The translations under genes and the position numbers were made by a program. Below the pieces are notes generated by a model that saw only the letters and a list, made by a program, of their open reading frames with translations, ran no database searches and was not told where the DNA came from. Shown piece by piece: positions 45,549 to 55,317 of a stretch of 64,000 nt of DNA. Position 1 is the stretch's first letter. Each line of letters begins with the position of its first letter. Source of the stretch: Zasmidium citrigriseum (taxonomy: Eukaryota > Ascomycota > Dothideomycetes > Mycosphaerellales > Mycosphaerellaceae); contig NHNW01000047.1 of assembly GCA_002786025.1 (NCBI GenBank), positions 62,001 through 126,000 of the forward strand. The letters run 5' to 3'.

Positions 45549-47288
45549 TACTATTCTGTCATCTGTTGCGTTTCTTGGATTCTTCTACGTCTGCTGTCTA
45601 CTTATCTCTCAATTCCACCCATCCCCTTTTATATCTCTTCATCATCATCACTCCAACATCAATTCCTCCGTTGCCAAACCGCCAAGACGGACTTTACACC
45701 TTCGACTCATTATGATAATTCAGTCCCAAGAGCCCTGTGCGACCATACTTCACGTAAGTCCGTCAAGTTGCATATAAATGCGAAATGGGACGCGCGGGAG
45801 CGAGCTGAAGGAATGTCAGCAGCTTGGTAGTGGTCAAAGCGGGGGATTAGGGTTAGCGTTGCACGTGGGATCCACTTCAGTGAAGCGAGCTTGTTGGGAC
45901 GACATGTCTTTGGGAATTTTGGGTTTGGGGACTTTGACATTTCGTCGAAGGATGAAAATTTGACAGCTTGATCTAATGAGTTGGTTGATGGTGTTGATGG
46001 GGAATTGCAGTTCTGCGAGGTCGGTTGCTCGATCTTCTGCGTCGCTTGCTATTGCATTTTGCTTGTCGATCGTTCATGGTTGAGTTGGTATATCTCGATA
46101 CATCAAGAAACACGAAGCGATAGATCATGATAGAACTTTGAGTATATCAGGAAAGATAGTGAAGGTCTACTCGCAATTGAGGGCTTCATCTACCTCCCTC
46201 CCTTTAACCATAATCTTCGTTTCTCCGCCGAGTCTGCTCAGAGAATCCTCGCTGCACTTTCCAGCCATTTCTAATGGCTACTCCCACCAATGGTCCTCTT
46301 TTCGTATCTGCTCTCTCAGTTGAATGGTGCCATGAAATTTCCACGCCGAACTTCCGTCGCATCTTGCATCCGTCCCAGTCCGTAATAAATCGTCAGCGTC
46401 CTCATTCGCAACCACGTGGCTGTTGTCATCACTCTCTCACACTCTTTCTGCCTTCACTCTGAGCTCTTCTTGCAGTCAACTTTTCACCAGTGCCTTCACG
46501 TGCCCTCGAATTCACTCTTCGCTGCTCCATTCACCGCTCTGATGTTTCTTGCTTCACTCTCAAACTTAATTTTGCTCCACGTGCTCCTCATTCTTGGCTT
46601 CACTTCTGTTTCAGCTGCCAGAATAGTACAGTGCGAAACGTTTCATAGGAAGGACCATGTTGGGGAACGCCGCTGAGTCTGAAATTATTTGGCCCCCAAT
46701 GCCAAGCCATATCCCGGGTTCCCTTCGACGGCGATGACAGGTGGTGAAGGTGTCTTGAGGCTTCAATCTGGTGCTTTGCGATATCTCCAGACATCTCCAA
46801 TGCTCCGCATGTACTTTTCATGTATCCCGACAAAGCGTGAAAGCTGATGGCAAGTGAGTGAATGAATTCCCGATCACATGCGAAGCTCACTTACCTCCTT
46901 CCCATCCACCACGCATGTGATCCCCAAATCGCGACAAAAATTTTCGCACCTTCCTATTGTGCCGCTGTTGCCTAAAGAGCTCACTTGCATGCATGAAACT
47001 GAGCTCCGTCAGGTGATGAAGGGCGTTTGCTGCCGGCGACGAGCGGCGGACCAATGAGGAAGCCGCAATCCGCCCTGATTCAGCGCGCTCAAAAGGCGAC
47101 TGAAGCTTCTTCCACCACCAACTCCTCGACATCCGACAACACCATGACTTGACCACATCAATGGTGTCGTGAAGCCTTTCCAGAGCATCTTTCTGGTGCC
47201 AGCATCAACATCCAACAAGCCTCCACGCAACATCCTCATCCGCCGCCGGCGGATCAAGCACGCACTCACCTCAGAAGCATCTTCAACC
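45549..47288. other. Long intergenic region between the SDR gene and the 721-aa protein gene
   Basis: This 1.7-kb region serves two diverging genes. It is CT-rich on the plus strand near 45600-45680 and 46150-46560. A short ATG frame at 46541-46676 encodes a 45-residue peptide with a hydrophobic start that looks like a signal peptide, but there is nothing else to support a gene. No repeat or RNA gene was recognised. Confidence 0.4.
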
Positions 47289-49454
47289 ATGGAGGTGCCA
47301 ACACCAACGAACATAAGTCCAGACAGGCATTCATATGCACTGCCACAACTCGAGAACCCTATCGTGCCAGCAAATGCACGCCTGGCTATCCAAAATGGTG
47401 CTGCCAACCCCCGTCCAGAGCAAGAGGTCAAGGGTCTGATGCGCGATGCGGCCATCCGCCTGGTCGTCCACGAGAAGCTCACGGATCTTCACCACTATCG
47501 CATGCCTGAAGGACCAAGCACTCTCCTTTTTTTCATCTGCGCCGTCCACGGACTCCAGGTCCCGGGAAACGACGAGGTCTTCATGTTCCCATACGTCACT
47601 GAAGCTCACATGCTCCCACTCTGCCATTGGGAGCCGCTGTATCTGGCTCTTATCGCCGAGATTCGCCAAATTTACCAACGCATTCAAGAGACCTGGCAGG
47701 CAAAGCTCAGCGAGGGTAACCTGGTGCTGCATTACGGTGGTCCTGACGGAAAAGCCTCTGGCCAGCCATTTACAGCTTTCAACCTCGCCACGCAACTCAA
47801 GTCCGCTTGGGCCATGTTGATGGACCCACGACTCCTCGGCCAGCTGGAGAATGAAGTCCGAAAGGAGAAGGCGACATATGACCTCCGCACCGAATTTGGC
47901 GATGCGAATTTCCGGGAGGCCTTTCAAGCGAAATGGCCGAATCTGAATTCGAATGCGGCGATCGAGATGCTCGATCGTACTGAGGGCATGATGAATCCTC
48001 ACATCTTCTCAACAGATCAGATTGACGATGCTCTCTGGCAAACGTACGCGCGCCTTACGCGCCGTGCATGTCGCGAGAATCTCGGAGTCGAACTGGATCT
48101 CACCGGACGTCGTGAGCAGCTGCGCCATTACTCGCAGATGATGACAGCAGAGTCAACCAGCGAACAAGTCTTCTGTTCGTGCGACGAGGACTGTAATTGT
48201 CGAAACGCGTGTCAGTTCGAGGTTGGCACTTGCGCCTGCAAGAGTGGTATCAGACCCAACATCGAACAGCAGAGGGAGCAGCAAGCACCTGACATTTCAA
48301 CTCCCTCCTATCCAGGATCTTCCAGACGTCGCCTGCATCTCGCCCGCGTGCCGACAAACGAATTGGCACAGATGCAAATTTCACCAGAGCCGAGTCCTGA
48401 AGGTCCATACTTTCAATACTCATCCCAGCAGATGAGGGAGATGCCACGCACTCGAGGCGCATCCGCCTCTCAAAATCCACGTCAGAGATCGAACACGGAG
48501 TACAGCGATCTGGCTTATGTTCCCTCGGCGCCGAAGACGCCATCCCGCGGCAGGGACCAGTATCCTCTCGGCCTTTATGAGCGCTCTGGCCAGAGGTATC
48601 CCAATTTTACTCGGGAAACGACGGCGGAGCCACTTCTACCACCACCGCCGCCTCCGAAGTATGGGCCGAATTACACGTGCGATCCGCCAGTCCGCAAGCC
48701 AATTCCACCATCGTCCACGCCGGCAAGTGGGTCTGCCCAGCATGGACCGAGCGAATCCGCCTCTTCAGGCTATGCTCCGACGTTCATATCGAGTAGCCCT
48801 GAGCCTGCGCCGCTTCGCGTCAACAAGAGATCCCCCCTCTTTCCTAGTTTCAAAGGAAAGGCCCCAGCTGATGAGAGACCGCGAGCACCAGGACCAGGAA
48901 GTCCACGCCGTCCCGAGAACGAGTTCAAGGACTGGGACACCTCGCACCTGGCCACTCCACGGATTGATGCTCAGCGCAGTGGATTGGAAGACATCGAGCG
49001 TCGCCCGTCGCCGTTCGGTCGCCATTCGGCAGACTCGCCGCCACGCCCACCACGTACTCCTGCACAGATGAACCGATCGAACACGGCGGACGTGTCACAG
49101 CTACCAGAGGTTCCACTTCCGGACTTCATCGCCCCTCGTCCAAAAAAGATTCAGCGCTTTGTATCGGCAGGAGGGACCGCGAAGTTGGAAGACCGTCCAG
49201 AGATCAAGGGCCCCTCCCTCCCTCCTGCGGCCGACCCGGGACTATGCATATCAAAGGAAGAATTGATGGAGAGGCTCCAATCAGGCGAGTTCGACACGCC
49301 CGTACGTTCGAGCAATGACTCAATCCCAAGAGCTGCGCAGGAGGAAGAAGTCGTCGGCAGAGAGTGTCGTAGCTCGCAGCGAGGCAGGAAGGGGAGTAGC
49401 GTCTCGTCAGGCTTGAGGAGGATCTTCTCTCGCACGCAAAGCGATTCAAAGTAA
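47289..49454 (+). CDS. Unrecognised 721-aa protein with a Cys cluster and a long disordered Pro/Ser-rich tail
   Basis: Single open frame from the first ATG at 47289. Residues 1-290 look folded (AAIRLVVHEKLTDLHHYR, PLCHWEPLYLALIAEIRQIYQRI). A tight cysteine cluster follows at about 294-320 (FCSCDEDCNCRNAC, then GTCACKSG) with C-x-C-x3-C-x-C spacing, which suggests a small metal-binding knot. The remaining 400 residues are Pro/Ser/Arg-rich with poly-Pro (LLPPPPPPKYGP) and many basic-Ser sites, and end RRIFSRTQSDSK. I do not recognise the family. The codon pattern and length make a real gene very likely. A possible donor at the stop codon was considered, but the nearest good acceptor is only 30 nt away. 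Confidence 0.75.
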   Translation: MEVPTPTNISPDRHSYALPQLENPIVPANARLAIQNGAANPRPEQEVKGLMRDAAIRLVVHEKLTDLHHYRMPEGPSTLLFFICAVHGLQVPGNDEVFMFPYVTEAHMLPLCHWEPLYLALIAEIRQIYQRIQETWQAKLSEGNLVLHYGGPDGKASGQPFTAFNLATQLKSAWAMLMDPRLLGQLENEVRKEKATYDLRTEFGDANFREAFQAKWPNLNSNAAIEMLDRTEGMMNPHIFSTDQIDDALWQTYARLTRRACRENLGVELDLTGRREQLRHYSQMMTAESTSEQVFCSCDEDCNCRNACQFEVGTCACKSGIRPNIEQQREQQAPDISTPSYPGSSRRRLHLARVPTNELAQMQISPEPSPEGPYFQYSSQQMREMPRTRGASASQNPRQRSNTEYSDLAYVPSAPKTPSRGRDQYPLGLYERSGQRYPNFTRETTAEPLLPPPPPPKYGPNYTCDPPVRKPIPPSSTPASGSAQHGPSESASSGYAPTFISSSPEPAPLRVNKRSPLFPSFKGKAPADERPRAPGPGSPRRPENEFKDWDTSHLATPRIDAQRSGLEDIERRPSPFGRHSADSPPRPPRTPAQMNRSNTADVSQLPEVPLPDFIAPRPKKIQRFVSAGGTAKLEDRPEIKGPSLPPAADPGLCISKEELMERLQSGEFDTPVRSSNDSIPRAAQEEEVVGRECRSSQRGRKGSSVSSGLRRIFSRTQSDSK

Positions 49455-50666
49455 GTTGTTTCTTTTTTCTTAACCACCAGGCATAGGCACGGCAGCAGCA
49501 GCAAGCACGCGGACGACGAGCATTGAGCATTGAGCATCGAGCGAGCATCGAATCGATCGACCCTTTGCGTCACACGCCTGACGACCGAAGTTTGCGACTG
49601 ATTGGTATCCTTGGCTGAAGGGTATTGTGTCCTGTGGCCTCTGAAGAGGCTGCGGTCCTGCTGCATCATGACAGGGATCAGGAGAGGGAAATGGGGTTTG
49701 AAAAGCAAGAAGAAAAGTTGACGATACGAAAAGGTGAGTCAACGACAAACATACACGTAAATCAGAGCTGACATCTTTCTGCTTGATGACGCAGGGCTTG
49801 GATTGATTGATGAATGAATGACCCTCGGGATGGCTCTGGAATGCAATGGAATCAAGGGAAAGATGGGTCTGGGCCAGGATGCTCAAAGAAGACTCAGAAG
49901 GATACTCGAAGGCTTGGAATGCCTTATCGGCGGAAATGCCACAATTGGGAGGATAGGTCAGGCCAGACAGCAACCACAATGGAATGTTGCAACCATGTTA
50001 CAGTCACAGCTCCACCGTCTCAGAAGCCGCAACTTGTTGATAGTCGTGTTTCGATCTCCCGCAGCAACGTTGAAAAGGCCAAGATGGAGCGCCCTTCGGT
50101 CTTTCCATGAGTATTTTCTGCGGATGGTGGAGGGTGCGTAGCGAAGTCGAGGTCCAGGCGGGTGGGTAAGTCAGTCACGGTGCTCATTTCCATTTCCATG
50201 CTATCTTTTCTGCTAATGATGCCTTTTTCCATGAAACCCTCCATTTCAAACGTGGGTCAGAGATGCCTTTCTTCGCGTCCGTTGTAGTAACAAGGTGGTG
50301 TGCCGAACGCAGAGATCATGCTGCCGCCAGAAACCGCCTTTGCCCTTGAGCCCGGTGAAGGGAGAGCTTGGGCGGTCGGTCTGACGGACAGCTCATCTAC
50401 TACACTCTAGGCTTTCATCATCTGTCATCTGTCAGTATCTGATCCGGAGGTGATGGGAGAGTGTGCCGTACATTTGTTTGAATTGGAGGGTCATGAAGAA
50501 GAAAGGAAGTCCAGCGCGACGCGAAATTTGGGAGACGTCGAAAATTTGTCGAGCTTGAGGCGCAAAAGTCCTGGACATCCGCCTTCAATTCTGGCCTCAC
50601 CTTCAACCTCACGTCGTACTTCGCTACTCTTGATTCTGTGAACACTCTCGAAACCGACTCTTCTTG
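49455..50666. other. Intergenic region upstream of mitochondrial AspRS
   Basis: The 1.2-kb stretch has no supportable gene. Near 49520-49560 there is a short imperfect tandem repeat of GAGCATTGA/GAGCATCGA units. The right part is the promoter of the synthetase gene. Confidence 0.4.
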
Positions 50667-52724
50667 ATGCTGAACTGTGGTCGCTGCCGGACCGCATCTA
50701 CACGGCTTCTCCAAGGATGGATCTCTCAGGCACGTGTTGTCAACTCGGCTTGGAATCATGACAAGAACAGGATCCCGTATCCATCGACAAGACGCAACAG
50801 TAACAGTGCACCATCCGGCTTGAAACAGTCGCCCACCCAGGTCTTGGATGGCTTTAAGAAGACTTTGTCCTTTCCGTCCGCTACCTGCACTTTCAAGAGG
50901 CTAGCCGATGATGCTCCGAGTTTGCTCGACCAGCAGATTGTCCTCCATGGCTACCTCGGAACGAGAAGAGATGCATCCAAGTCGCTCACGTTCGCGGAGC
51001 TCCACGACATGCATCTCAATACAACCGTACAACTAGTTTCCACGCCCACTCAAGGAGTTGACGGTAGTGATGAAGCGCACCAGTTGCTTCGAGACATGGA
51101 GGAGCACACTCCTGTCGCTGTGTTTGGGACTGTCAAGGGTCGGAAGGCGCCGAAGTCGGCCACTGCTGGAGATCACAGTCATGTCTTGATAACTGGAGCT
51201 GAGATCAAGATCGAGAAGATCACGCCACTCAATGCCTTCCCCAAGGACATCATCATGGCAGAGGACACCGTCTTCTCACCCGAGCAACGTCACTTGCAGA
51301 TCAGGAACGGTAGGACGATTCGACAAGCTCTGGCATTCAGGAGCAAGGCAGCACGATTGATCCGTGACGAGCTGTGCACGAAGCACGACTTCGCCGAGAT
51401 CGAGACGCCTCTGCTCTTCAAGTCAACCCCGGAAGGCGCGAGAGAATTCCTGGTTCCAACTCGAGCTGCTGGACAGGCCTATGCTTTGCCTCAGTCTCCT
51501 CAACAGTACAAGCAGATTTTGATGGCGAGTGGCATACCGCGCTACATGCAGATAGCGAAGTGCTTCCGAGACGAGGATCTTAGAGCAGACAGGCAACCGG
51601 AGTTCACTCAAGTCGATGTGGAAATGGCCTTTGCTACCGCCGAAGACGTTCAGTCTGTCATTGAAGGAGTTGTGAGACGATTGTGGGCAGAGCTACTGGC
51701 CATTGAGACTCTACCTGCGAAGTTCGATCGTATGACGTACGAAGAAGCCATGTCCAAATATGGTTCCGACAAACCAGATCTTCGACTCGGCTCAGAGATT
51801 CGGAGAGTGGGATACATGCTTCCTCAAGACTTGATCATGAAGATCGGACCACTGAATGAGCCCATTGTGGAATGCATGAAGGTGCCAATATCGGAGGATC
51901 CCGCAGAGACCAGGAACTTTGTCAACACCTTCATGGATTCACCGGAAGCTCAGCCGTTCATACAGAATCCTGAGGGACAGCCTGGCATCTTCATCTACGA
52001 TTCAAGAAAGCCACTTCAAGGACTACATCCTTTCGGTTTCGAAGCCACAGAGCAACTCGAAGAAGAGCTGGAGCTTGAGGACGGCGATCTTGTTGTCATT
52101 CAAGCAAGAAAAGACGCACCTTTCTCCGGAGGCTCCACGCCTATCGGAAATCTTCGCCTTGCCCTGCACAAAGCGGCAGTAAAACAGGGTCTCACTTCCG
52201 CCCCTGAAGGCTTTGCCTTCACTTGGATCACCGACTTCCCTCTCTTCTCCCCAATCGTAGAGAATGAGCCAGGACAAGGTGGCTCGGCAGGCATCTCATC
52301 CACCCATCACCCGTTCACAGCGCCAAAGACTCCTGGAGACGTCGACCTACTTCTCGAAGACCCTTTGCAGGTCAAAGCTGACCACTACGATCTAGTGGTC
52401 AATGGTGTGGAACTTGGCGGCGGGAGCAGACGAATCCACAGCGCACAAATGCAAGAGTTCATCATGCGCGAGATCCTCAAAATGAGTGACGAGAGAATGA
52501 AGGACTTTGCCCATTTGTTCGAAGTGTTGCGAGCTGGGTGCCCGCCACACGCTGGCATAGCCCTTGGCTTTGACCGATTGATCGCAGTAATGCTGGGACG
52601 AGATTCAGTCAGGGATGTCATCGCTTTTCCGAAGAGTGGCAAAGGCGAGGACCTGCTTGTGAAGAGTCCAACGAAGATGACTGAGGAGCAACTCGAGACT
52701 TATCATTTGCAATTGAGGAAGTAG
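50667..52724 (+). CDS. MSD1: Mitochondrial aspartyl-tRNA synthetase
   Basis: Single exon, 685 aa from the ATG at 50667. Residues 1-45 are basic and lack acidic residues at the start (MLNCGRCRTASTRLL), as in mitochondrial presequences. An OB-fold anticodon-binding domain follows, then the class II catalytic core of bacterial-type AspRS: FRDEDLRADRQPEFTQVDVE (motif 2), a GAD-like insertion in the middle, and GIALGFDRLIAVMLGRDS (motif 3). VIAFPKSGKGEDLL near the C-terminus is also typical of bacterial AspRS. It charges mitochondrial tRNA-Asp. Bacterial-type architecture separates it from cytosolic AspRS. It ends 124 bp from the convergent membrane-protein gene. Confidence 0.94.
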   Translation: MLNCGRCRTASTRLLQGWISQARVVNSAWNHDKNRIPYPSTRRNSNSAPSGLKQSPTQVLDGFKKTLSFPSATCTFKRLADDAPSLLDQQIVLHGYLGTRRDASKSLTFAELHDMHLNTTVQLVSTPTQGVDGSDEAHQLLRDMEEHTPVAVFGTVKGRKAPKSATAGDHSHVLITGAEIKIEKITPLNAFPKDIIMAEDTVFSPEQRHLQIRNGRTIRQALAFRSKAARLIRDELCTKHDFAEIETPLLFKSTPEGAREFLVPTRAAGQAYALPQSPQQYKQILMASGIPRYMQIAKCFRDEDLRADRQPEFTQVDVEMAFATAEDVQSVIEGVVRRLWAELLAIETLPAKFDRMTYEEAMSKYGSDKPDLRLGSEIRRVGYMLPQDLIMKIGPLNEPIVECMKVPISEDPAETRNFVNTFMDSPEAQPFIQNPEGQPGIFIYDSRKPLQGLHPFGFEATEQLEEELELEDGDLVVIQARKDAPFSGGSTPIGNLRLALHKAAVKQGLTSAPEGFAFTWITDFPLFSPIVENEPGQGGSAGISSTHHPFTAPKTPGDVDLLLEDPLQVKADHYDLVVNGVELGGGSRRIHSAQMQEFIMREILKMSDERMKDFAHLFEVLRAGCPPHAGIALGFDRLIAVMLGRDSVRDVIAFPKSGKGEDLLVKSPTKMTEEQLETYHLQLRK

Positions 52725-52848
52725 ACCAAAAAGGCACCAAGCCTTGTAAATTATCTGTAGAATAGAACTGTACATTCCACCTCCAACTTCCCCTTCCAAC
52801 ATCCATCCTAGCTCCACCATCACTTCCCACGACTTCGAGAAATGCACC

Positions 52849-53584
52849 TCAATGCTTCTTCTTCCCACTCCTCAACTCCATCCCCTCCTCCTCCATCCCA
52901 TAAGCCAAAGCCGCCGCACCAAGCGCAATCAACGCAATATTTCCATAGACCCCAATGTCCATGGCGATGGTATGACGGCTCGGCTGTATCCAATGCTGGA
53001 AAGCTCCATACCCCGTAGCAGCATGGTGCAGCATCGTGATGATGATGATCGCCCTGGCATAGGGCTTCTTGGCTCGGGAAGTGAACGATGCATCCGAGAG
53101 AGAAGAACCCGCGAAGGTAGCTGGGAGTGGGACTGCGTCGGCTACGACTAGGAGAATCGCGGAGAGTGCGAGCAGACACCAGGCGTCGGTCCAGGTGGTG
53201 TAGAGTTCGAGGTCTGGTGGAGGGAGTTAGCTGTGTATTTTTCACGACCTGGCCTTCGGTGATGCAAAGGCATCCCAATTCGATCTCAAACATACCGTTG
53301 GCAGCCGGCCGTCCATCCTTCGGCGGCCTGAACCAGTCACAGACGGTAGCCGGATCGATCACTCGAGCGATACCTCTAAGGAAGTACCAGAAGCTTGTTC
53401 CTGCATAGCAACAGTCATTCAGAACACGTTCACGTCGAATCAAAGCGTCATTGGCGTTCTCAATTTACCGAAAACGTATGCATGATAGGTCTGGATGGAG
53501 CTGTTAGCTCAGCTCTCACAGAGCTGGTGAAGTCAGAGGACGTACGTTGGTGAGCTCGCGGATCGTAGCTACTATGGAAGGCAT
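52849..53584 (-). CDS. Small multi-pass membrane protein, four exons, function unknown
   Basis: Exons 53546-53584, 53469-53490, 53296-53400 and 52849-53213 give 176 aa. The introns are 55, 68 and 82 nt; the first has a GCTAAC branch point 14 nt before its CCAG acceptor. Exon 2 is a 22-nt microexon. The spliced protein begins MPSIVATIRELTN and continues YHAYVFGTSFWYFLRG, then soluble RVIDPATVCDWFRPPKDG, and three further hydrophobic segments (WCLLALSAILLVVADA, ARAIIIITMLHHAATG, IALIALGAAALAYG), with a basic end GKKKH. The membrane topology is inferred. The family is not recognised. Coherent frames across three introns make the gene convincing. Confidence 0.8.
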
Positions 53585-53926
53585 ATTGGTGATATTTGAG
53601 TATTCCGAACGTTGTGTAGTCTCTTGAATGGAGAGGACAGGTAGGATATACGGTGTGAGGTCTGGCGAGGTCAATGGTACTTGATTAGACTTTCTGAGCT
53701 GCCGGGTACGTCATCCAGCAGCGAGAGCTCCTCCTCATTCTGCCAAGTACATTGCCCTCATACGTACATCCTCTCGCATTGTCTTTTCTGAGACAAGACA
53801 TGGGAGCCGCCAAGCGAAGCTCTTCCTGAAATGAGAGGCTCGATCGCATTATCCTGGCAGCCACCTCATGTCGTGCGCTGTATCCCACAGTGTGTACATT
53901 TGGTGTTGCGTACAGCCCAGAGGTCA
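53585..53926. other. Promoter side of the membrane-protein gene
   Basis: About 340 bp between two minus-strand genes. No coding signal or motif is recognised. Confidence 0.35.
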
Positions 53927-54433
53927 TCATGACGGCGCTTTGATGTCGACCTGCGCCTCGGCCTGACATGCCTGCACTTCGCGAGCCAGTTCAGCGAACG
54001 TCTCCTTCAAAGCTCCCAACTTGGTAACGACGTGTTGTGCGCGACGCTTCATCTCCTTGAGCCCCAATTCTGGATTCGCTACCGCGGACATGAGTCTCTC
54101 GATGACCTTAACAATCTTGTCCGCAGCTTCTACAGCATTCTCCTGTCGCACTTCGATCTCAGTCCATAGCCAGTTTGGGGGATTGGCACCAGAAAGGAAA
54201 CCGGTCAGAATGTCGTGGAGAGCGCTCGATTCCTTGCTGCTGTCTTCGCATTGGAGGTGAATGTCGAGGGCTGCGTTTTCGAGGATTTCGTCGCTGGCGT
54301 CCCAGTCATCGGTCAAGCCGTCAAGAATCTCTAGTTCGTGGACGCTGTTGCTGCATGCAATGCGAGCCTTCATGAGCTTGCGAAGCACCGACTTTTCTCG
54401 CTGGTCGACGCTGGATGGCGGTTCGGCTGCCAT
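53927..54433 (-). CDS. Helical hypothetical protein (168 aa)
   Basis: Single open frame from the ATG at 54433 (MAAEPPSSVDQREK). The sequence is almost entirely amphipathic helix with charged heptads, for example SVLRKLMKARIACSNSVHEL and MKRRAQHVVTKLGALKETF, so coiled-coil interaction is likely. No catalytic motif is seen. It might be a small structural or kinetochore-type subunit, but that is a guess I cannot support. It runs in the same direction as its neighbours on both sides. Confidence 0.65.
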   Translation of the reverse strand: MAAEPPSSVDQREKSVLRKLMKARIACSNSVHELEILDGLTDDWDASDEILENAALDIHLQCEDSSKESSALHDILTGFLSGANPPNWLWTEIEVRQENAVEAADKIVKVIERLMSAVANPELGLKEMKRRAQHVVTKLGALKETFAELAREVQACQAEAQVDIKAPS

Positions 54434-54722
54434 GTCGTTCGCTTGCAATTGTTGCGACTGAGCATGTCAGCGTGCACTCTTGGTCTTGACAGCATTTGTA
54501 CTCACTTGGACGGTGCTCTCTGTCTAGTCTCGCATGGGCGCGTTTGTTCTGATGCGCTGAGCAAATCGCTTGTTGTTTGGCAAGCCTGAGGCGTCGTTTT
54601 GTTTGTTGACGGGGAAGCTGCACCCGCTGCAGTCTGACGAGGAAGGTGCGAGAACGAATGATTCCAGATTCAATGGAGAATCATCACAGCCTTTTTTCCG
54701 TCGTGTCTCCTCTTTCTCGCCT

Positions 54723-55034
54723 TCAGACATAGCTCTCCAGCTCGATCTTCGTAATGTATTGCCCTGGCACGACCACCAATCCCACGAATCTCTTCTTCAT
54801 GTCCACTTTCACATTCCCGGTTTGACCCTCTCTTTCATGCCTTGCGGTTGCAATCTCAACATCTGACTGAGTCGGTTGCCGGTACTCGTGCGTCATGGCG
54901 AGGATGATGTTTCGCTCGTTGTCGGTGCACTTCATCTGTCCAACAAACATGCGGCCGTCTGAGGTATGGACATGGAGTGTGCGGTTGAGGAGGTTGGCGA
55001 GGTAGGCTTTCGAATCGTCCGCACTGTTCTCCAT
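54723..55034 (-). CDS. NAA38: Lsm-fold protein, NatC auxiliary subunit-like (Naa38/LSMD1)
   Basis: Single exon, 103 aa from the ATG at 55034; frames further upstream have no ATG. The Sm1 motif is clear: LANLLNRTLHVHTSDGRMFVGQMKCTD, written here in parts as LLNRTLHVHTSDGR and FVGQMKCTDNERNIIL; the Sm2 part is RFVGLVVVPGQYITKIEL. The insertion between Sm1 and Sm2 and the GLVVVPG ending fit LSMD1/Naa38, which joins Naa30 and Naa35 in the NatC N-terminal acetyltransferase, rather than the spliceosomal LSM ring. Diverges from the aldehyde dehydrogenase gene. Confidence 0.85.
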   Translation of the reverse strand: MENSADDSKAYLANLLNRTLHVHTSDGRMFVGQMKCTDNERNIILAMTHEYRQPTQSDVEIATARHEREGQTGNVKVDMKKRFVGLVVVPGQYITKIELESYV

Positions 55035-55317
55035 CCTGGCAATCGTCCTCGGTCGTCTTGTTGGACAGCACGTCAATGTTGACGTTGGATAGAGACAGGG
55101 AGGGAGATTTTAGCTGGATCTGGTCCTCCGTATCAAGGCATACGCGGCTGGACCTGCCGCTTGGAGCTTCGGCAAGGACCCCACAGGTGAAGCAGAAGGA
55201 GCTTGGGAGCTCTCCGCGACTTCGTAACGCGAACAAGAATCTTGATAGCAGCAAAGATAGGGCTGCTTATTGGCGCCAGGCAGGTAGGTCATATACCAGC
55301 TTCCGGAGAGAGCTCTC
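55035..55317. promoter_or_regulatory. Divergent promoter NAA38 / aldehyde dehydrogenase
   Basis: The 283 bp between diverging start codons carry the promoters of both genes. No recognised binding site stands out. Confidence 0.4.

Noticed and set aside
46541..46676. 45-codon frame with a signal-peptide-like start
   Set aside because: Hydrophobic stretches are common in CT-rich intergenic DNA; the mature part would be only about 20 residues with one Cys.
49451..49480. Possible intron at the end of the 721-aa protein gene (GTAAGT...CCAG)
   Set aside because: It would be only 30 nt, shorter than any other intron in the window (49 nt or more), so the TAA at 49452-49454 is kept as the stop.
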